Shown one piece after another: positions 36,062 to 44,993 of a stretch of DNA of 64,000 nucleotides. Source of the stretch: Desulfosporosinus orientis DSM 765 (GTDB taxonomy: Bacteria > Bacillota > Desulfitobacteriia > Desulfitobacteriales > Desulfitobacteriaceae); NCBI RefSeq assembly GCF_000235605.1, contig NC_016584.1, forward strand, positions 1,724,001-1,788,000, given 5' to 3'. The first letter of the stretch is position 1; every line of letters starts with the position of its first letter. Position numbers and translations under genes: made by a program. A model generated the notes under the pieces. That model saw only the letters and a list, made by a program, of their open reading frames with translations, had not been told where the DNA came from and ran no database searches.

Positions 36062-36130
36062 ATGCGCTACAAGATTACGCGTGACTTGGATTATTTAGGG
36101 GTAGAGATAGACCTGGAGAAAAACAATGTT
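36062..36130 (+). pseudogene. Possible acetate-kinase C-terminal remnant
   Basis: The reading MRYKITRDLDYLGVEIDLEK-NNV resembles the acetate/butyrate kinase segment that precedes the C-terminal helix. Nothing recognisable lies before or after it, and the rest of the 35972-36334 gap shows no gene. Confidence 0.35.
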
Positions 36131-36334
36131 ATAGTTTTATTTCTACATTTTATTCTAGTCTTGCAGGGTTATGGACGTTGAATTAGACGGCTCATATTCA
36201 TTCTGTAAGCTTTTTTGTTTGTTCAGATTCAAGTAACAATATGACCTAAACATTGCTCTGGAGAAATACTTCAAGTAAGCTTTTAGTGGATGAAAATAAT
36301 AAAAATTTAGAAATTTCTATAACGGGAGGGTATT

Positions 36335-36901
36335 ATGGACTGTGCCAACTGTAAGCTTGATAATGTGTGTTACCAGGGAAAAAGCTGCTATGATCAAGGG
36401 TATCAACAACCAGAATACAGTGAAGAGGAAAACCGGCAAATATTAGCAACAGCCAGCAGGATCGAAGCGGAACATTATATGAAAATCACCCGCATACAGG
36501 AACTGATTAAATTCAGCCAGGAAATGGGTTATCAGACGTTAGGAGTTGGCTTTTGCGTTGGCTTAAGTAAAGAAGTTAAAGAAATTGCTGCAATTTTAGA
36601 GAAGTATTTTAAGGTCCATTCCGTATGCTGCAAAGTATGCGGGGTTGATAAAAAGGAGTATGGGATTCCAAATGTCAAACCCGAACGTTACGAAGCTGCC
36701 TGCAATCCTGTCGGTCAAGTCAAGTACCTGAATAAACTGGGGACACAGCTTAATATCATCGTTGGGCTTTGTGTTGGCCATGATATGCTGTTTACTAAGT
36801 ATTCCGAGGCACCGGTGACAACGCTGGTGGTTAAGGATAGAGTACTTGCACATAATCCCTTAGGAGCAATCTATTCTAACTACTGGCGCCGCCAATTATA
36901 G
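36335..36901 (+). CDS. DUF1847-family Cys-rich protein
   Basis: A 188-residue protein. The N-terminus MDCANCKLDNVCYQGKSC is a metal-binding motif. Later come YQTLGVGFCVGLSKEVKEIA, VCCKVCGVDKKEYG, CNPVGQVKYLNKLGTQLNII and VGLCVGHDMLF, matching DUF1847 (putative metal-binding). AACGGGAGGG precedes the ATG. It lies 24 bases before the sigma-54 regulator gene, so they may be cotranscribed. A role in redox or metal sensing is possible, but the family's function is not established. Confidence 0.83.
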   Translation: MDCANCKLDNVCYQGKSCYDQGYQQPEYSEEENRQILATASRIEAEHYMKITRIQELIKFSQEMGYQTLGVGFCVGLSKEVKEIAAILEKYFKVHSVCCKVCGVDKKEYGIPNVKPERYEAACNPVGQVKYLNKLGTQLNIIVGLCVGHDMLFTKYSEAPVTTLVVKDRVLAHNPLGAIYSNYWRRQL

Positions 36902-36925
36902 GCTGTTATCTGAGGGTGGTATAAC

Positions 36926-38668
36926 ATGAGTAAGATTATCGTCACGTCTGCTTATCCGGAACTCACGGTTATGGTAGAAGAATTGGCTCACCAATTAGAG
37001 ATTGACCTGCATGTCATCGAAGCAGTACTTGAAGAAGCAGTCACTGAGCTCAGCCAAGTATTAGAAAAATACGATTCTGAAGTGATTGTGAGCAGGGGCG
37101 CCACGGCTGAACTGCTGCGTCAAAACTTCTCACTGCCTATAGTTTCCCTGGCCCCCAGTGAATTTGATGTTTTTCAAGCCTTAACGAAAGCCTTAACCAT
37201 CAGCACTCAGATCGGATATTTAAATCATCCCTTGGTCAACGATCAGGATTTTCTCAGTAAAGCTCAAGGAATGCTTGGTCATAAAATCAAGTATTATCCC
37301 TATAGCACCATGTCTGAGTTATCCCTGCAGATGGAAAAGGCCCATCATGATGGCTGTGAAGTGGCAGTCGGAGGGGGACTTTGGGGTCTGCGCCTGGCCA
37401 ACGCCTTTGGGATGGCCGGATCACTGATTTATTCCAGCCGCAGTACTGTAGCTGCTGCACTAAGACAAGCGAGAGAACTAGCTGATTTCCGAGCCCACAA
37501 GAGGCGAGAAGAAGAACAGCAGCGCAGGAAAAGCGTGTCCAAGGGGTTAGTGGCTCATTACAATTTTAAGGATTTGGTGGGCTCTGCCTTGAAAGAAACT
37601 CTTGTTAAGGCTCAGCGTTTCAGCCAGGTGGAAGGAACGGTTTTAATTTGGGGAGAAAGCGGCACAGGCAAGGAATTGTTTGCTCAAAGTATTCATGCCA
37701 ATGGTCCGAGACGCAACGGTCCCTTTGTGGCCCTTAATTGTGTTGCCGTTCCCGAGAGTCTATTGGAAAGTGAACTTTTCGGTTATCAAGAGGGAGCATT
37801 TACCGGAGCTAAAAAGGGCGGAAAACGTGGTCTTTTTGAATTGGCTCATGAAGGCACTCTATTTCTGGATGAGATTGGAAAAATGTCTCTCAACCTGCAG
37901 GCAGGCCTGCTGAGAGTACTCCAAACTAAGGAAGTTCGCCGCCTGGGAGGAGACCGGGTCATTCCGGTGGATGTACGAATTATTGCTGCCAGTAATGAGG
38001 ATTTGCAGGCTTCTGTTGACGCTGGTCGGTTTCGTTCTGACCTTTACTATCGATTAAATGTTTTAAATTTATTATTGCCTCCTCTGCGTCAGCGGCAGCA
38101 AGACATTCCCGAGCTGATTGAGCATACTCTGATAAAATTAACGGCAAAGCTTGGCTACCGACCGGCTTTGTCGAAAGACTTCATGCAGGCATTGCAAGTC
38201 TATACGTGGCCAGGAAATGTGCGCCAGCTTGAAAACGTATTAGAACGCTATGCCGTTTTAGTAGGAGAAGGGGAACCACTTAGTGGGCCTGACCTTAGCA
38301 ATGCTTTTCCGGAACTGCAAAGTGTCCTTGATAATACCCTTGAGCATGATACGGTTTCATCTGGAATTCATCCTTTATCAACAAGTTCTGAGCGGGAACC
38401 TCAGACAAGCTTCCCTGAAAATTCGAATAGAGTTCACCAATTGACGGGAGTCAGTGAAGCTGAGGCAACTCCTGGTCTGGAGGACGGAGAGGATATTCGT
38501 ATCCGCCTGGGTTCTCTGGCGGATATGGAGCTGCAGATCCTTGAGGCGGTTATGAAACACTGTCGAGGAAATAAAAGTAAAGCCGTTCGCTTACTGGAAA
38601 TCAGCCGAACCACATTATGGAATAAATTGTCTTCCAAATCCTTTAAACTTCATAGTTCAGATTATTAA
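36926..38668 (+). CDS. PrpR-type sigma-54-dependent regulator
   Basis: A 580-residue enhancer-binding protein. A PrpR N-terminal ligand domain spans about residues 1-175 ([60 protein letters not shown]). It is followed by a short coiled linker and an AAA+ domain with Walker [13 protein letters not shown] near 239, [10 protein letters not shown] (sigma-54 contact loop) and Walker [12 protein letters not shown] Fis-type HTH ([20 protein letters not shown]) ends it. PrpR domains bind 2-methylcitrate in propionate regulators. Here the operon downstream starts with a MmgE/PrpD-family gene behind a sigma-54 promoter, so it is almost certainly the local activator. The actual ligand may be a related acid. 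Confidence 0.92.
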   Translation: MSKIIVTSAYPELTVMVEELAHQLEIDLHVIEAVLEEAVTELSQVLEKYDSEVIVSRGATAELLRQNFSLPIVSLAPSEFDVFQALTKALTISTQIGYLNHPLVNDQDFLSKAQGMLGHKIKYYPYSTMSELSLQMEKAHHDGCEVAVGGGLWGLRLANAFGMAGSLIYSSRSTVAAALRQARELADFRAHKRREEEQQRRKSVSKGLVAHYNFKDLVGSALKETLVKAQRFSQVEGTVLIWGESGTGKELFAQSIHANGPRRNGPFVALNCVAVPESLLESELFGYQEGAFTGAKKGGKRGLFELAHEGTLFLDEIGKMSLNLQAGLLRVLQTKEVRRLGGDRVIPVDVRIIAASNEDLQASVDAGRFRSDLYYRLNVLNLLLPPLRQRQQDIPELIEHTLIKLTAKLGYRPALSKDFMQALQVYTWPGNVRQLENVLERYAVLVGEGEPLSGPDLSNAFPELQSVLDNTLEHDTVSSGIHPLSTSSEREPQTSFPENSNRVHQLTGVSEAEATPGLEDGEDIRIRLGSLADMELQILEAVMKHCRGNKSKAVRLLEISRTTLWNKLSSKSFKLHSSDY

Positions 38669-38718
38669 CAGTTAAGAGGGTCGTACAAGCTTCTTATGAC
38701 CAAAAAGTGAACAGGCAA

Positions 38719-38738
38719 AATTAATGGAGTCATTAATT
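38719..38738. promoter_or_regulatory. Inverted repeat, candidate activator site
   Basis: AATTAATG-GAGT-CATTAATT, an 8-bp inverted repeat 55-75 bases upstream of the -24 element. The position is somewhat close for a classical upstream activator sequence, but the symmetry is perfect. Confidence 0.4.
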
Positions 38739-38750
38739 GGTTTAAATAAT

Positions 38751-38787
38751 AAACACAGAACACCTCCTTAGGGAGGATTCTGTGTTT
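38751..38787 (+). terminator. Terminator between the regulator and the operon
   Basis: A perfect 10-bp stem AAACACAGAA/TTCTGTGTTT with an inner CCTCC/GGAGG stem. It ends the regulator transcript just ahead of the sigma-54 promoter. Confidence 0.85.
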
Positions 38788-38793
38788 ATTAAC

Positions 38794-38810
38794 TTGGCAT
38801 ATAAGTTGCA
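38794..38810 (+). promoter_or_regulatory. Sigma-54 promoter of the prpD-frd-suc operon
   Basis: TTGGCAT, five bases, TTGCA matches the sigma-54 consensus with exact spacing, 46 bases before ATG 38856. It lies directly downstream of the PrpR-type activator gene. Confidence 0.9.
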
Positions 38811-38855
38811 TAGATATCAAAATAGTAAGAAAATTCAAAACAGGGAGGGGTTTGA

Positions 38856-40199
38856 ATGAGTCTATCGCTGGAACTCGCTTGTTTTATCAAAGGACTCCGC
38901 TTTGCTGATTTGCCCGCTGAGGTTGTTTTAGCCGCCAAAAACGCTTTTTTGGATTGGCTTGGCTCTGCTGCTGCCGGTTCCCAGCGTGAGCCGGGCAGAA
39001 TCGTATTGTCTGTAGCAGAGGAATTAGGCGGTAAGGCAGAAGCAACCCTTATCAGCACAGGAAGAAAAACTTCATCGATTTTAGCAGCTTTTGTGAATGG
39101 TTCGGTTTCCCATATCGTGGAGCTAGATGATGTCCATAAAGCTTCAATAATTCATGCCGGTGCTCCCATTATACCCGCGGCTTTAGCGGCTGCAGAAAAA
39201 ACTGGGGCTGGCGGACGCGCTTTGATTGAGGGAATAGTGGCCGGTTATGAATCGGCCATCCGTATCGGAGAAGCGGTTACTCCGGCCCACTATCATTACT
39301 GGCATACCACGGGAACGGTAGGGACCTTTGGAGCGGCGGCTGCTGCCGGTAAGATTTTAAACCTGAGCGAGAAAGAACTGGTCCATGCTCTTGGTACTGC
39401 AGGTACTCAAGCCGCCGGTTTGTGGGAATTCTTGGCGGACGGGGCTATGAGCAAACACCTGCATCCTGGCAAAGCCGCTCTTAATGGCTTATTGGCCGCA
39501 CTATTGGCCGGTCATGGCTTTACGGGAGCAAGCAAGATTATAGAAGGGGAAAAAGGCTTTGTTCGAGCTACGGCTCAGGAATTTGATTTGAGCAAAATAT
39601 CCCAGGGTTTGGGACAGAACTATAAAATCCTTGAAAATTGTATCAAAATTCATGCTTCCTGCCGGCATACTCACCCAGCGATTGATTTAGTATTAGAGTT
39701 AGTCAAAAAATACGATTTAACACCTGAAAACATCCAAACAATTGTGACCAGAACCTATCCAATAGCTTTAGATTTAACGGGAAATTATGAACCTCATACT
39801 TTGTATGCCGCGAAATTCAGTTTGCCATTCTGTGTCGCCCTCGCTGCAAAGCAGCGAAAAGCAGGCTTGAATGATTTTAATCAGCAGACCTTAGTGGATC
39901 CTGTGATTCGGGACCTAATGAGCCGAGTTCAACTGATGGAGGATCCGGAAATTACAGCGCTCTATCCTGCCAAATGGCCGGCCTTGGTTGAGATTACAGA
40001 TTCCGAAGGGAAAATGTTCAGCCAGCGAACAGATTATCCGGCAGGTGACCCGGAAAATCCTGTCAGTCAAAGAGATCTAGAACAAAAATTTAGAGAACTG
40101 GCGAGTGCGCACTTTGGAGTAGCCCGTGTGCAAGAATTGGTGCTTCTTATCAGTCAATTAGAAGATTTAAGCAGCCTTTCAGTGTTATTTGCTCGATGA
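38856..40199 (+). CDS. MmgE/PrpD-family protein
   Basis: A 447-residue protein of the MmgE/PrpD family, which includes 2-methylcitrate dehydratase, cis-aconitate decarboxylase and iminodisuccinate epimerase. Hallmarks: FLDWLGSAAAGSQREPG, FVNGSVSHIVELDDVHKASI, IHAGAPIIPAALAAAEKTGA, GIVAGYESAIRIGEA, LGTAGTQAAGLWEF, SKHLHPGKAALNGLLAALLA and KIHASCRHTHPAIDLV. GGGAGGGG precedes the ATG. First gene of the sigma-54 operon, with the next start 15 bases beyond its stop codon. The neighbouring fumarate reductase and acyl-CoA synthetase genes suggest a di- or tricarboxylate substrate. The specific reaction cannot be assigned. Confidence 0.9.
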   Translation: MSLSLELACFIKGLRFADLPAEVVLAAKNAFLDWLGSAAAGSQREPGRIVLSVAEELGGKAEATLISTGRKTSSILAAFVNGSVSHIVELDDVHKASIIHAGAPIIPAALAAAEKTGAGGRALIEGIVAGYESAIRIGEAVTPAHYHYWHTTGTVGTFGAAAAAGKILNLSEKELVHALGTAGTQAAGLWEFLADGAMSKHLHPGKAALNGLLAALLAGHGFTGASKIIEGEKGFVRATAQEFDLSKISQGLGQNYKILENCIKIHASCRHTHPAIDLVLELVKKYDLTPENIQTIVTRTYPIALDLTGNYEPHTLYAAKFSLPFCVALAAKQRKAGLNDFNQQTLVDPVIRDLMSRVQLMEDPEITALYPAKWPALVEITDSEGKMFSQRTDYPAGDPENPVSQRDLEQKFRELASAHFGVARVQELVLLISQLEDLSSLSVLFAR

Positions 40200-40213
40200 G
40201 AGGAGGGGTAAAG

Positions 40214-40816
40214 ATGGTTAAGGTATTTTTTTGGCGTAAAATACATTCCCTGTCCGGAATTATACCCTTGGGAGTTTTTATAATGGTTCATATGTTTATC
40301 AACTCTATGGCTGTTCTGGGATCGGACAATTTCAACGGCGGAGTAGCCCTCTTGCATAGTCTTCCCTATCTTTGGTTTTGGGAACTCGTGTTGATCTTTT
40401 TGCCCATTGTCTACCATGCAGGTTATGGACTGTGGCTTGTTTGGCAAACCAATAATAATATCCGCAGCTATCCCTACTTTCGCAATGGGTTGTTTTACTG
40501 GCAAAGGGTTTCCGCTATTATCACTTTGCTCTTTGTGACCTGGCATGTGGCGGTCCTGCGTTTTTCTGAGGGAATTATCAGCAGTATTAGCTTCGAGTTA
40601 GTGATGAAGGCCTTGAACCAACCCATACTACTGGCTCTTTACGTCATTGGTCTGCTGGCAACTTTCAGTCATTTTGCTAATGGCTTATGGTCCTTTCTGG
40701 TATCTTGGGGGATTACAGTAGGGGAACAAGCCCAGCGTACAGCAGGGTATTGTTGCTTTGGGGTATTTATCATACTGACGGCTGTAGGGCTTAATGCTCT
40801 GCTGGCCTTTGTTTAG
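40214..40816 (+). CDS. frdC: Fumarate reductase/succinate dehydrogenase cytochrome b subunit (copy 1)
   Basis: A 200-residue membrane subunit with five predicted transmembrane helices, as in Wolinella/Bacillus-type di-heme cytochrome b. Haem-ligand candidate histidines are in RKIHSLSGIIPLGVFIMVHM, VYHAGYGLW, VTWHVAVLRF and FSHFANGLWSFLVSWGI. GAGGAGGGG before ATG 40214 is favoured over ATG 40196, which overlaps the previous stop. It anchors FrdAB and exchanges electrons with menaquinone. A paralog is at 60272. Confidence 0.9.
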   Translation: MVKVFFWRKIHSLSGIIPLGVFIMVHMFINSMAVLGSDNFNGGVALLHSLPYLWFWELVLIFLPIVYHAGYGLWLVWQTNNNIRSYPYFRNGLFYWQRVSAIITLLFVTWHVAVLRFSEGIISSISFELVMKALNQPILLALYVIGLLATFSHFANGLWSFLVSWGITVGEQAQRTAGYCCFGVFIILTAVGLNALLAFV

Positions 40817-40829
40817 AGGAGGGTTGGAG

Positions 40830-42581
40830 ATGAGTGGAAAAGTGATTGTAGTCGGAGGCGGTTTGGCGGGCTTGATGTCCGTGATCAAGCTGGCTGAGCT
40901 TGGTCAAAAGGTGGATTTGTTTTCTCTGGTTCCCTGCAAGCGATCTCATTCCGTATGTGCTCAAGGGGGAATCAATGCAGCTGTAAATACAAAAGGGGAA
41001 GGAGACTCCACCTGGGAGCATTTTGATGACACGATTTATGGAGGGGACTTCCTTGCCAACCAAACTCCGGTGAAGAATATGATCGAAGCTGCTCCGAGCA
41101 TCATTTATCTGATGGATCGCATGGGGGTGCAGTTTAACCGGACTCCGGAAGGCTTTTTGGATGTTCGCCGGCTGGGGGGAGCCAAGTATTCCCGGACGGT
41201 TTTTGCCGGAGCGACCACCGGGCAGCAGCTGATTTATGCCCTGGATGAACAGGTACGTCGTTATGAGGATGCCGGACTGGTCACGCGCTACGAAGAATGG
41301 GAATTGTTATCCCTAGTGCTGGATGAAGGAATCTGCAGGGGAGTTGTTGTCCAGGACTTAAAAAGTCTGGATATCCAGGTTTTTGGCGCGGATGCCGTGA
41401 TCCTGGCTACAGGGGGGCCGGGAATGATTTATGTGCGTAGTACGAATTCAACTATTAATACCGGATTTGCTGCAGCCTCTGCCTATATGCAAGGGGGCGC
41501 TTATGCCAACGGGGAATTTGTTCAAATCCATCCTTCGGCAATTCCCGGGAGGGATAAGCTACGTCTGATGTCGGAGTCCATCCGTGGGGACGGCGGCCGG
41601 GTTTGGGTGTACAGAGACGGAAAACCCTGGTATTTCTTAGAGGATTGGTATCCTGCCTATGGCAATATGGTGCCCAGGGATATTGCCACACGGGCTATCT
41701 TTAAAGTTTGTGTGGATATGAAGCTGGGGGTGGACGGGGAAAACAAAGTCTATCTGGATATTACTCATTTGGATCCTCAGGAGATTGACCGCAAACTGGA
41801 AGGGGTGGTGGACATCTACCAAAAGTTTATCGGAGATGATCCCCGCCAGATACCCATGCAGACCTTTCCGGCAGTGCATTATTCCATGGGAGGGCTATGG
41901 GTTGATTACAATCAAATGACTAATATCCCGGGCTTATTTGCTGCGGGAGAGTGTGAGTATCAGTATCACGGTGCCAATCGCTTGGGAGGAAACTCCTTGG
42001 TAGCTGCCTTATATGCAGGTATGGTTGCCGGTCCCAAGGCCTTCGAGTATTGCAGCGGGCTTAAGAAGCGGCATGAGGATTTGCCGAAAGCCCTATTTGA
42101 AAAAGCGCAAGAGCAGGAAGCGGCCAAACTTACAGCATTATTCGGGATGCAGGGGCCGGAGAATCCCTATCAATTGCATCAAGAGTTGGGAGAGTGGATG
42201 GTAGATAATGTCACCGTTGTCCGGGAAAACCAGAGGCTGTGGGCGACAGATCAAAAGATTCAGGAGCTGATGGAGCGTTATCAGAAGATCGGAGTGGGCA
42301 GCTCAGGGGCCTGGGGGAATCAGATTGTACCCTTTACCCGCCGCCTGTGGGGGATGCTTACCTTGGCCAGGGTGATTACCTTGGGGGCTTATCACCGCAA
42401 TGAAAGCCGTGGCGCCCACTACAAGCCTGAGTACCCGGAACGGGATGATGAGAATTGGCTTAAAACTACTAAAGCAGAATGGACGGCTATGGGGCCTCGT
42501 TTTAGTTATGAACCCGTAGATACAAGCTTTATTAAACCGCGCAAGCGGCGCTACGATGTGGCGAAAGAGGTGACGGTATAA
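40830..42581 (+). CDS. frdA: Fumarate reductase/succinate dehydrogenase flavoprotein (copy 1)
   Basis: A 583-residue FrdA/SdhA. The FAD fold VIVVGGGLAGLMSVIKLAEL is followed by KRSHSVCAQGGINAAVNTKG, whose His is the covalent FAD attachment site. Active-site and substrate motifs are HYSMGGLWVDYNQMTNIPGL, FAAGECEYQYHGANRLGGNS and RNESRGAHYKPEYPERDD. GAGGAGGG precedes ATG 40830. The stop overlaps the frdB start by one base. Direction, fumarate reduction or succinate oxidation, cannot be told from sequence; the operon type with one cytochrome b is used for both. Confidence 0.94.
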   Translation: MSGKVIVVGGGLAGLMSVIKLAELGQKVDLFSLVPCKRSHSVCAQGGINAAVNTKGEGDSTWEHFDDTIYGGDFLANQTPVKNMIEAAPSIIYLMDRMGVQFNRTPEGFLDVRRLGGAKYSRTVFAGATTGQQLIYALDEQVRRYEDAGLVTRYEEWELLSLVLDEGICRGVVVQDLKSLDIQVFGADAVILATGGPGMIYVRSTNSTINTGFAAASAYMQGGAYANGEFVQIHPSAIPGRDKLRLMSESIRGDGGRVWVYRDGKPWYFLEDWYPAYGNMVPRDIATRAIFKVCVDMKLGVDGENKVYLDITHLDPQEIDRKLEGVVDIYQKFIGDDPRQIPMQTFPAVHYSMGGLWVDYNQMTNIPGLFAAGECEYQYHGANRLGGNSLVAALYAGMVAGPKAFEYCSGLKKRHEDLPKALFEKAQEQEAAKLTALFGMQGPENPYQLHQELGEWMVDNVTVVRENQRLWATDQKIQELMERYQKIGVGSSGAWGNQIVPFTRRLWGMLTLARVITLGAYHRNESRGAHYKPEYPERDDENWLKTTKAEWTAMGPRFSYEPVDTSFIKPRKRRYDVAKEVTV

Positions 42582-43336
42582 TGACCAAGGAGCCTACGGA
42601 GATCAAATTAGTGATTCAACGCCGGTCTAACCCCAAAGCTAATCCCTATTTTGAAGAGTTCTTAATCCCCTATTTTCCCAAGATGAATGTGGTCGCTGCC
42701 TTGATGGAGATTCAGAAAAAACCTGTCAATGCCAAAGGTGAGGTTACGACGCCTGTCGTTTGGGACTGCAATTGCCTTGAAGAAGTGTGCGGAGCCTGCA
42801 CTATGGTGATCAATGGTCAGGCCCGTCAGGCCTGTTCTGCCTTAGTGGATCAGCTGACACAACCTATTCATCTCGCCCCTCTCAGCAAGTTTCCTGTGAT
42901 TAAAGACCTGGTTGTGGACCGGCAGGTGATGTTTGACAACCTGCGTAAAGTGAAAGCCTGGATTGAAATAGACGGTACTCATGAAATGGGGCCGGGGCCT
43001 AAAGTTTCTCAGAAAGTGCAGGAGCAGGCTTACACACTTTCCAAATGTATGACCTGCGGATGCTGTATGGAAGCCTGTCCTAATGTCAATGACAAATCAA
43101 AATTCATCGGTCCCGCCCCCATTGCTCAGGTGGATTTGATGAATTCCCATCCCACAGGGGCTTTGCAATCCGAGATGAGGCTGGAGGCTTTGATGGGTGA
43201 AGGAGGCATTGCTGATTGCGGCAACGCTCAAAATTGTATTAAAGCCTGCCCGAAAGAAATTCCTCTCACTCGTTCTATAGCTCGTCTGAACCGGGCAACC
43301 ACTCTGCAGGGGATCAAGAGCTGGTTTAATAAGTAA
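42581..43336 (+). CDS. frdB: Fumarate reductase/succinate dehydrogenase iron-sulfur subunit (copy 1)
   Basis: A 251-residue protein. Its 2Fe-2S ligands are in CNCLEEVCGACTMVINGQA and RQACSAL, its 4Fe-4S ligands in CMTCGCCMEACP near residue 153, and its 3Fe-4S ligands in CGNAQNCIKACPKEIPLT near 215. Length is normal. It is translationally coupled to frdA through TAATG. Confidence 0.94.
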   Translation: MTKEPTEIKLVIQRRSNPKANPYFEEFLIPYFPKMNVVAALMEIQKKPVNAKGEVTTPVVWDCNCLEEVCGACTMVINGQARQACSALVDQLTQPIHLAPLSKFPVIKDLVVDRQVMFDNLRKVKAWIEIDGTHEMGPGPKVSQKVQEQAYTLSKCMTCGCCMEACPNVNDKSKFIGPAPIAQVDLMNSHPTGALQSEMRLEALMGEGGIADCGNAQNCIKACPKEIPLTRSIARLNRATTLQGIKSWFNK

Positions 43337-43380
43337 CTCGCCGGCGGGCTTTGGGTCCGTCTGAGAAAGGTGTGATGGTT

Positions 43381-44949
43381 ATGGAACTGCAGCAGTATTT
43401 CACAGACGTTCTGATTATCGGTGCCGGCTTAGCGGGTTTAAGTGCTGCCGTGGAAGCTGCAGGTGCCGGGAAAAGGGTAATGATTGCTTGCAAAGGCCGG
43501 GTAGGGCGTTCCGGAAATACGGTGATTACTCAAAACAATATGGCGGTTGTTTGGGATGCTTTGCGTACAAATGACTCCATAGAGGGGCATATTGAGGACA
43601 CCTTGATAGGGGGAGGACATCTCAATGATCCGGACCTTGTCCAAGTACTGGCTGCGGAAGCAGCGGAGAGTATTGGCTGGTTGATGGAGCATGGTGTCCG
43701 GTTTCAAAGGGATAAGGAGGATCTTTTAATCAAGGGCTCGCCGGGTCATACCCGGTTTCGCATCATTAGGGCTGTGGGGGTGACAAAATCAAATCGCACC
43801 TTGGGCCTGGCCCTTTCTGTCCCATTAGCAGAGAAAGCAGAAGCTCTTGGCGCAGAATTCCTGGAAAGGATCTTAATTGTCAGCTTGCTGGTTGAGGAGG
43901 GCCGGGTCTGTGGGGCTATAGGTCTGGATCGAAATAAAGCCGGCCTCAGCCTGATTTGTGCCGGTTCAGTCATTATCGCCGGCGGAGGAGCCGGCGGCCT
44001 CTTTCAATTAAGTACAAATGTCCCGGATGTGTGCGGAGACAGCTACGCCTTGGGTTATCAAGCCGGCGCGGCTGTGCGGGATTTAGAATTCATCCAGTTC
44101 CATCCGGCTGTTACCGTCTCTACACCTAGGCTGGTGTTCTCTACTTCTCCTTTTGCCGACGGAGCTGTTTTCAGAAACCGCCATGGTGAAGCTTATATGA
44201 AACGTTACTCTCCTCAGGGGGATATGGCTACCAGAGATATTATGGCCCGGGCTAATTTTAAAGAAATTGCCGAAGACAGAGGCACGGAGGGGGGCGGTGT
44301 CATTGCTGACTTTTCAGCAGTGCCGGCGGAAGTAATGACCAGAAATTATCCGGATATCTGTGGGGCTCTGCAAGGTTCAACAATGATTGAAGTGGCGCCG
44401 GCCCAGCATTTTATGAATGGCGGAATTGCAATGGATTCAGAATGCCGCAGTTCAATACCGGGTTTATGGGTATGTGGTGAAGCCGCCGGGGGATTGCATG
44501 GAGCTAATCGCTTGGCAGGTAATGCCTTAACAGAAGCAGCTGTATTTGGCAGACGGGCGGGCAGATTAGCGGCTAACGGTTGTAAACAGTCAAGAAGTGT
44601 TTGGAGTGTCTCCCTGATAGAGAACTATCTTAAAGAACGCTATGGGAGATGGGCTGATTTAGGGATCTCTGCAGATTTAACCCCAACTAACTCGTGGTCA
44701 GAACTCAAGCAGGAATTAAAGCAGTGTATGAGTCTTTACGCCGGAGTGGTTCGTACAGAGAAAGGGCTGGGAAAGGCAAAAGGGAATTTGCTGAGCATTT
44801 CAGACCGATTAACTAATTGGCCCTTCAAAAGTTATGGAGATTTGCTTCGTTATTGTGAACTGAAAATGATGCTCCTTGCAGCAAACTTAATTATTAATGC
44901 CTGCCTGAAAAGGCCAGTAAGCATGGGATCACACTATCGTGAAGATTAA
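43381..44949 (+). CDS. Additional FAD-dependent oxidoreductase, SdhA/aspartate-oxidase-like
   Basis: A 522-residue flavoprotein of the FrdA/NadB superfamily. FAD motif LIIGAGLAGLSAAVEAAGAG, then GRSGNTVITQNNMAVVW in place of the His-containing segment of FrdA, so FAD is likely non-covalent. Substrate-domain motifs: LEFIQFHPAVTVSTP, ATRDIMARANFKEI, AQHFMNGGIAMDSEC and CGEAAGGLHGANRLAGNALT. It is clearly distinct from the frdA upstream and has no own FeS or cytochrome partner. ATG 43381 is spaced 9 bases from AAAGGTG. It sits between frdB and the CoA-ligase genes, so it probably acts on a related acid, for example oxidising or reducing an unsaturated or amino dicarboxylate. Substrate unknown. 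Confidence 0.85.
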   Translation: MELQQYFTDVLIIGAGLAGLSAAVEAAGAGKRVMIACKGRVGRSGNTVITQNNMAVVWDALRTNDSIEGHIEDTLIGGGHLNDPDLVQVLAAEAAESIGWLMEHGVRFQRDKEDLLIKGSPGHTRFRIIRAVGVTKSNRTLGLALSVPLAEKAEALGAEFLERILIVSLLVEEGRVCGAIGLDRNKAGLSLICAGSVIIAGGGAGGLFQLSTNVPDVCGDSYALGYQAGAAVRDLEFIQFHPAVTVSTPRLVFSTSPFADGAVFRNRHGEAYMKRYSPQGDMATRDIMARANFKEIAEDRGTEGGGVIADFSAVPAEVMTRNYPDICGALQGSTMIEVAPAQHFMNGGIAMDSECRSSIPGLWVCGEAAGGLHGANRLAGNALTEAAVFGRRAGRLAANGCKQSRSVWSVSLIENYLKERYGRWADLGISADLTPTNSWSELKQELKQCMSLYAGVVRTEKGLGKAKGNLLSISDRLTNWPFKSYGDLLRYCELKMMLLAANLIINACLKRPVSMGSHYRED

Positions 44950-44993
44950 AAGGAAGGGCAGAAAACCTAATAGAAGCGAAGGAGGATGAAACT

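Noticed and set aside
40196-40213. Earlier ATG for frdC copy 1
   Set aside because: It overlaps the prpD-family stop and includes the ribosome site of the better start at 40214.
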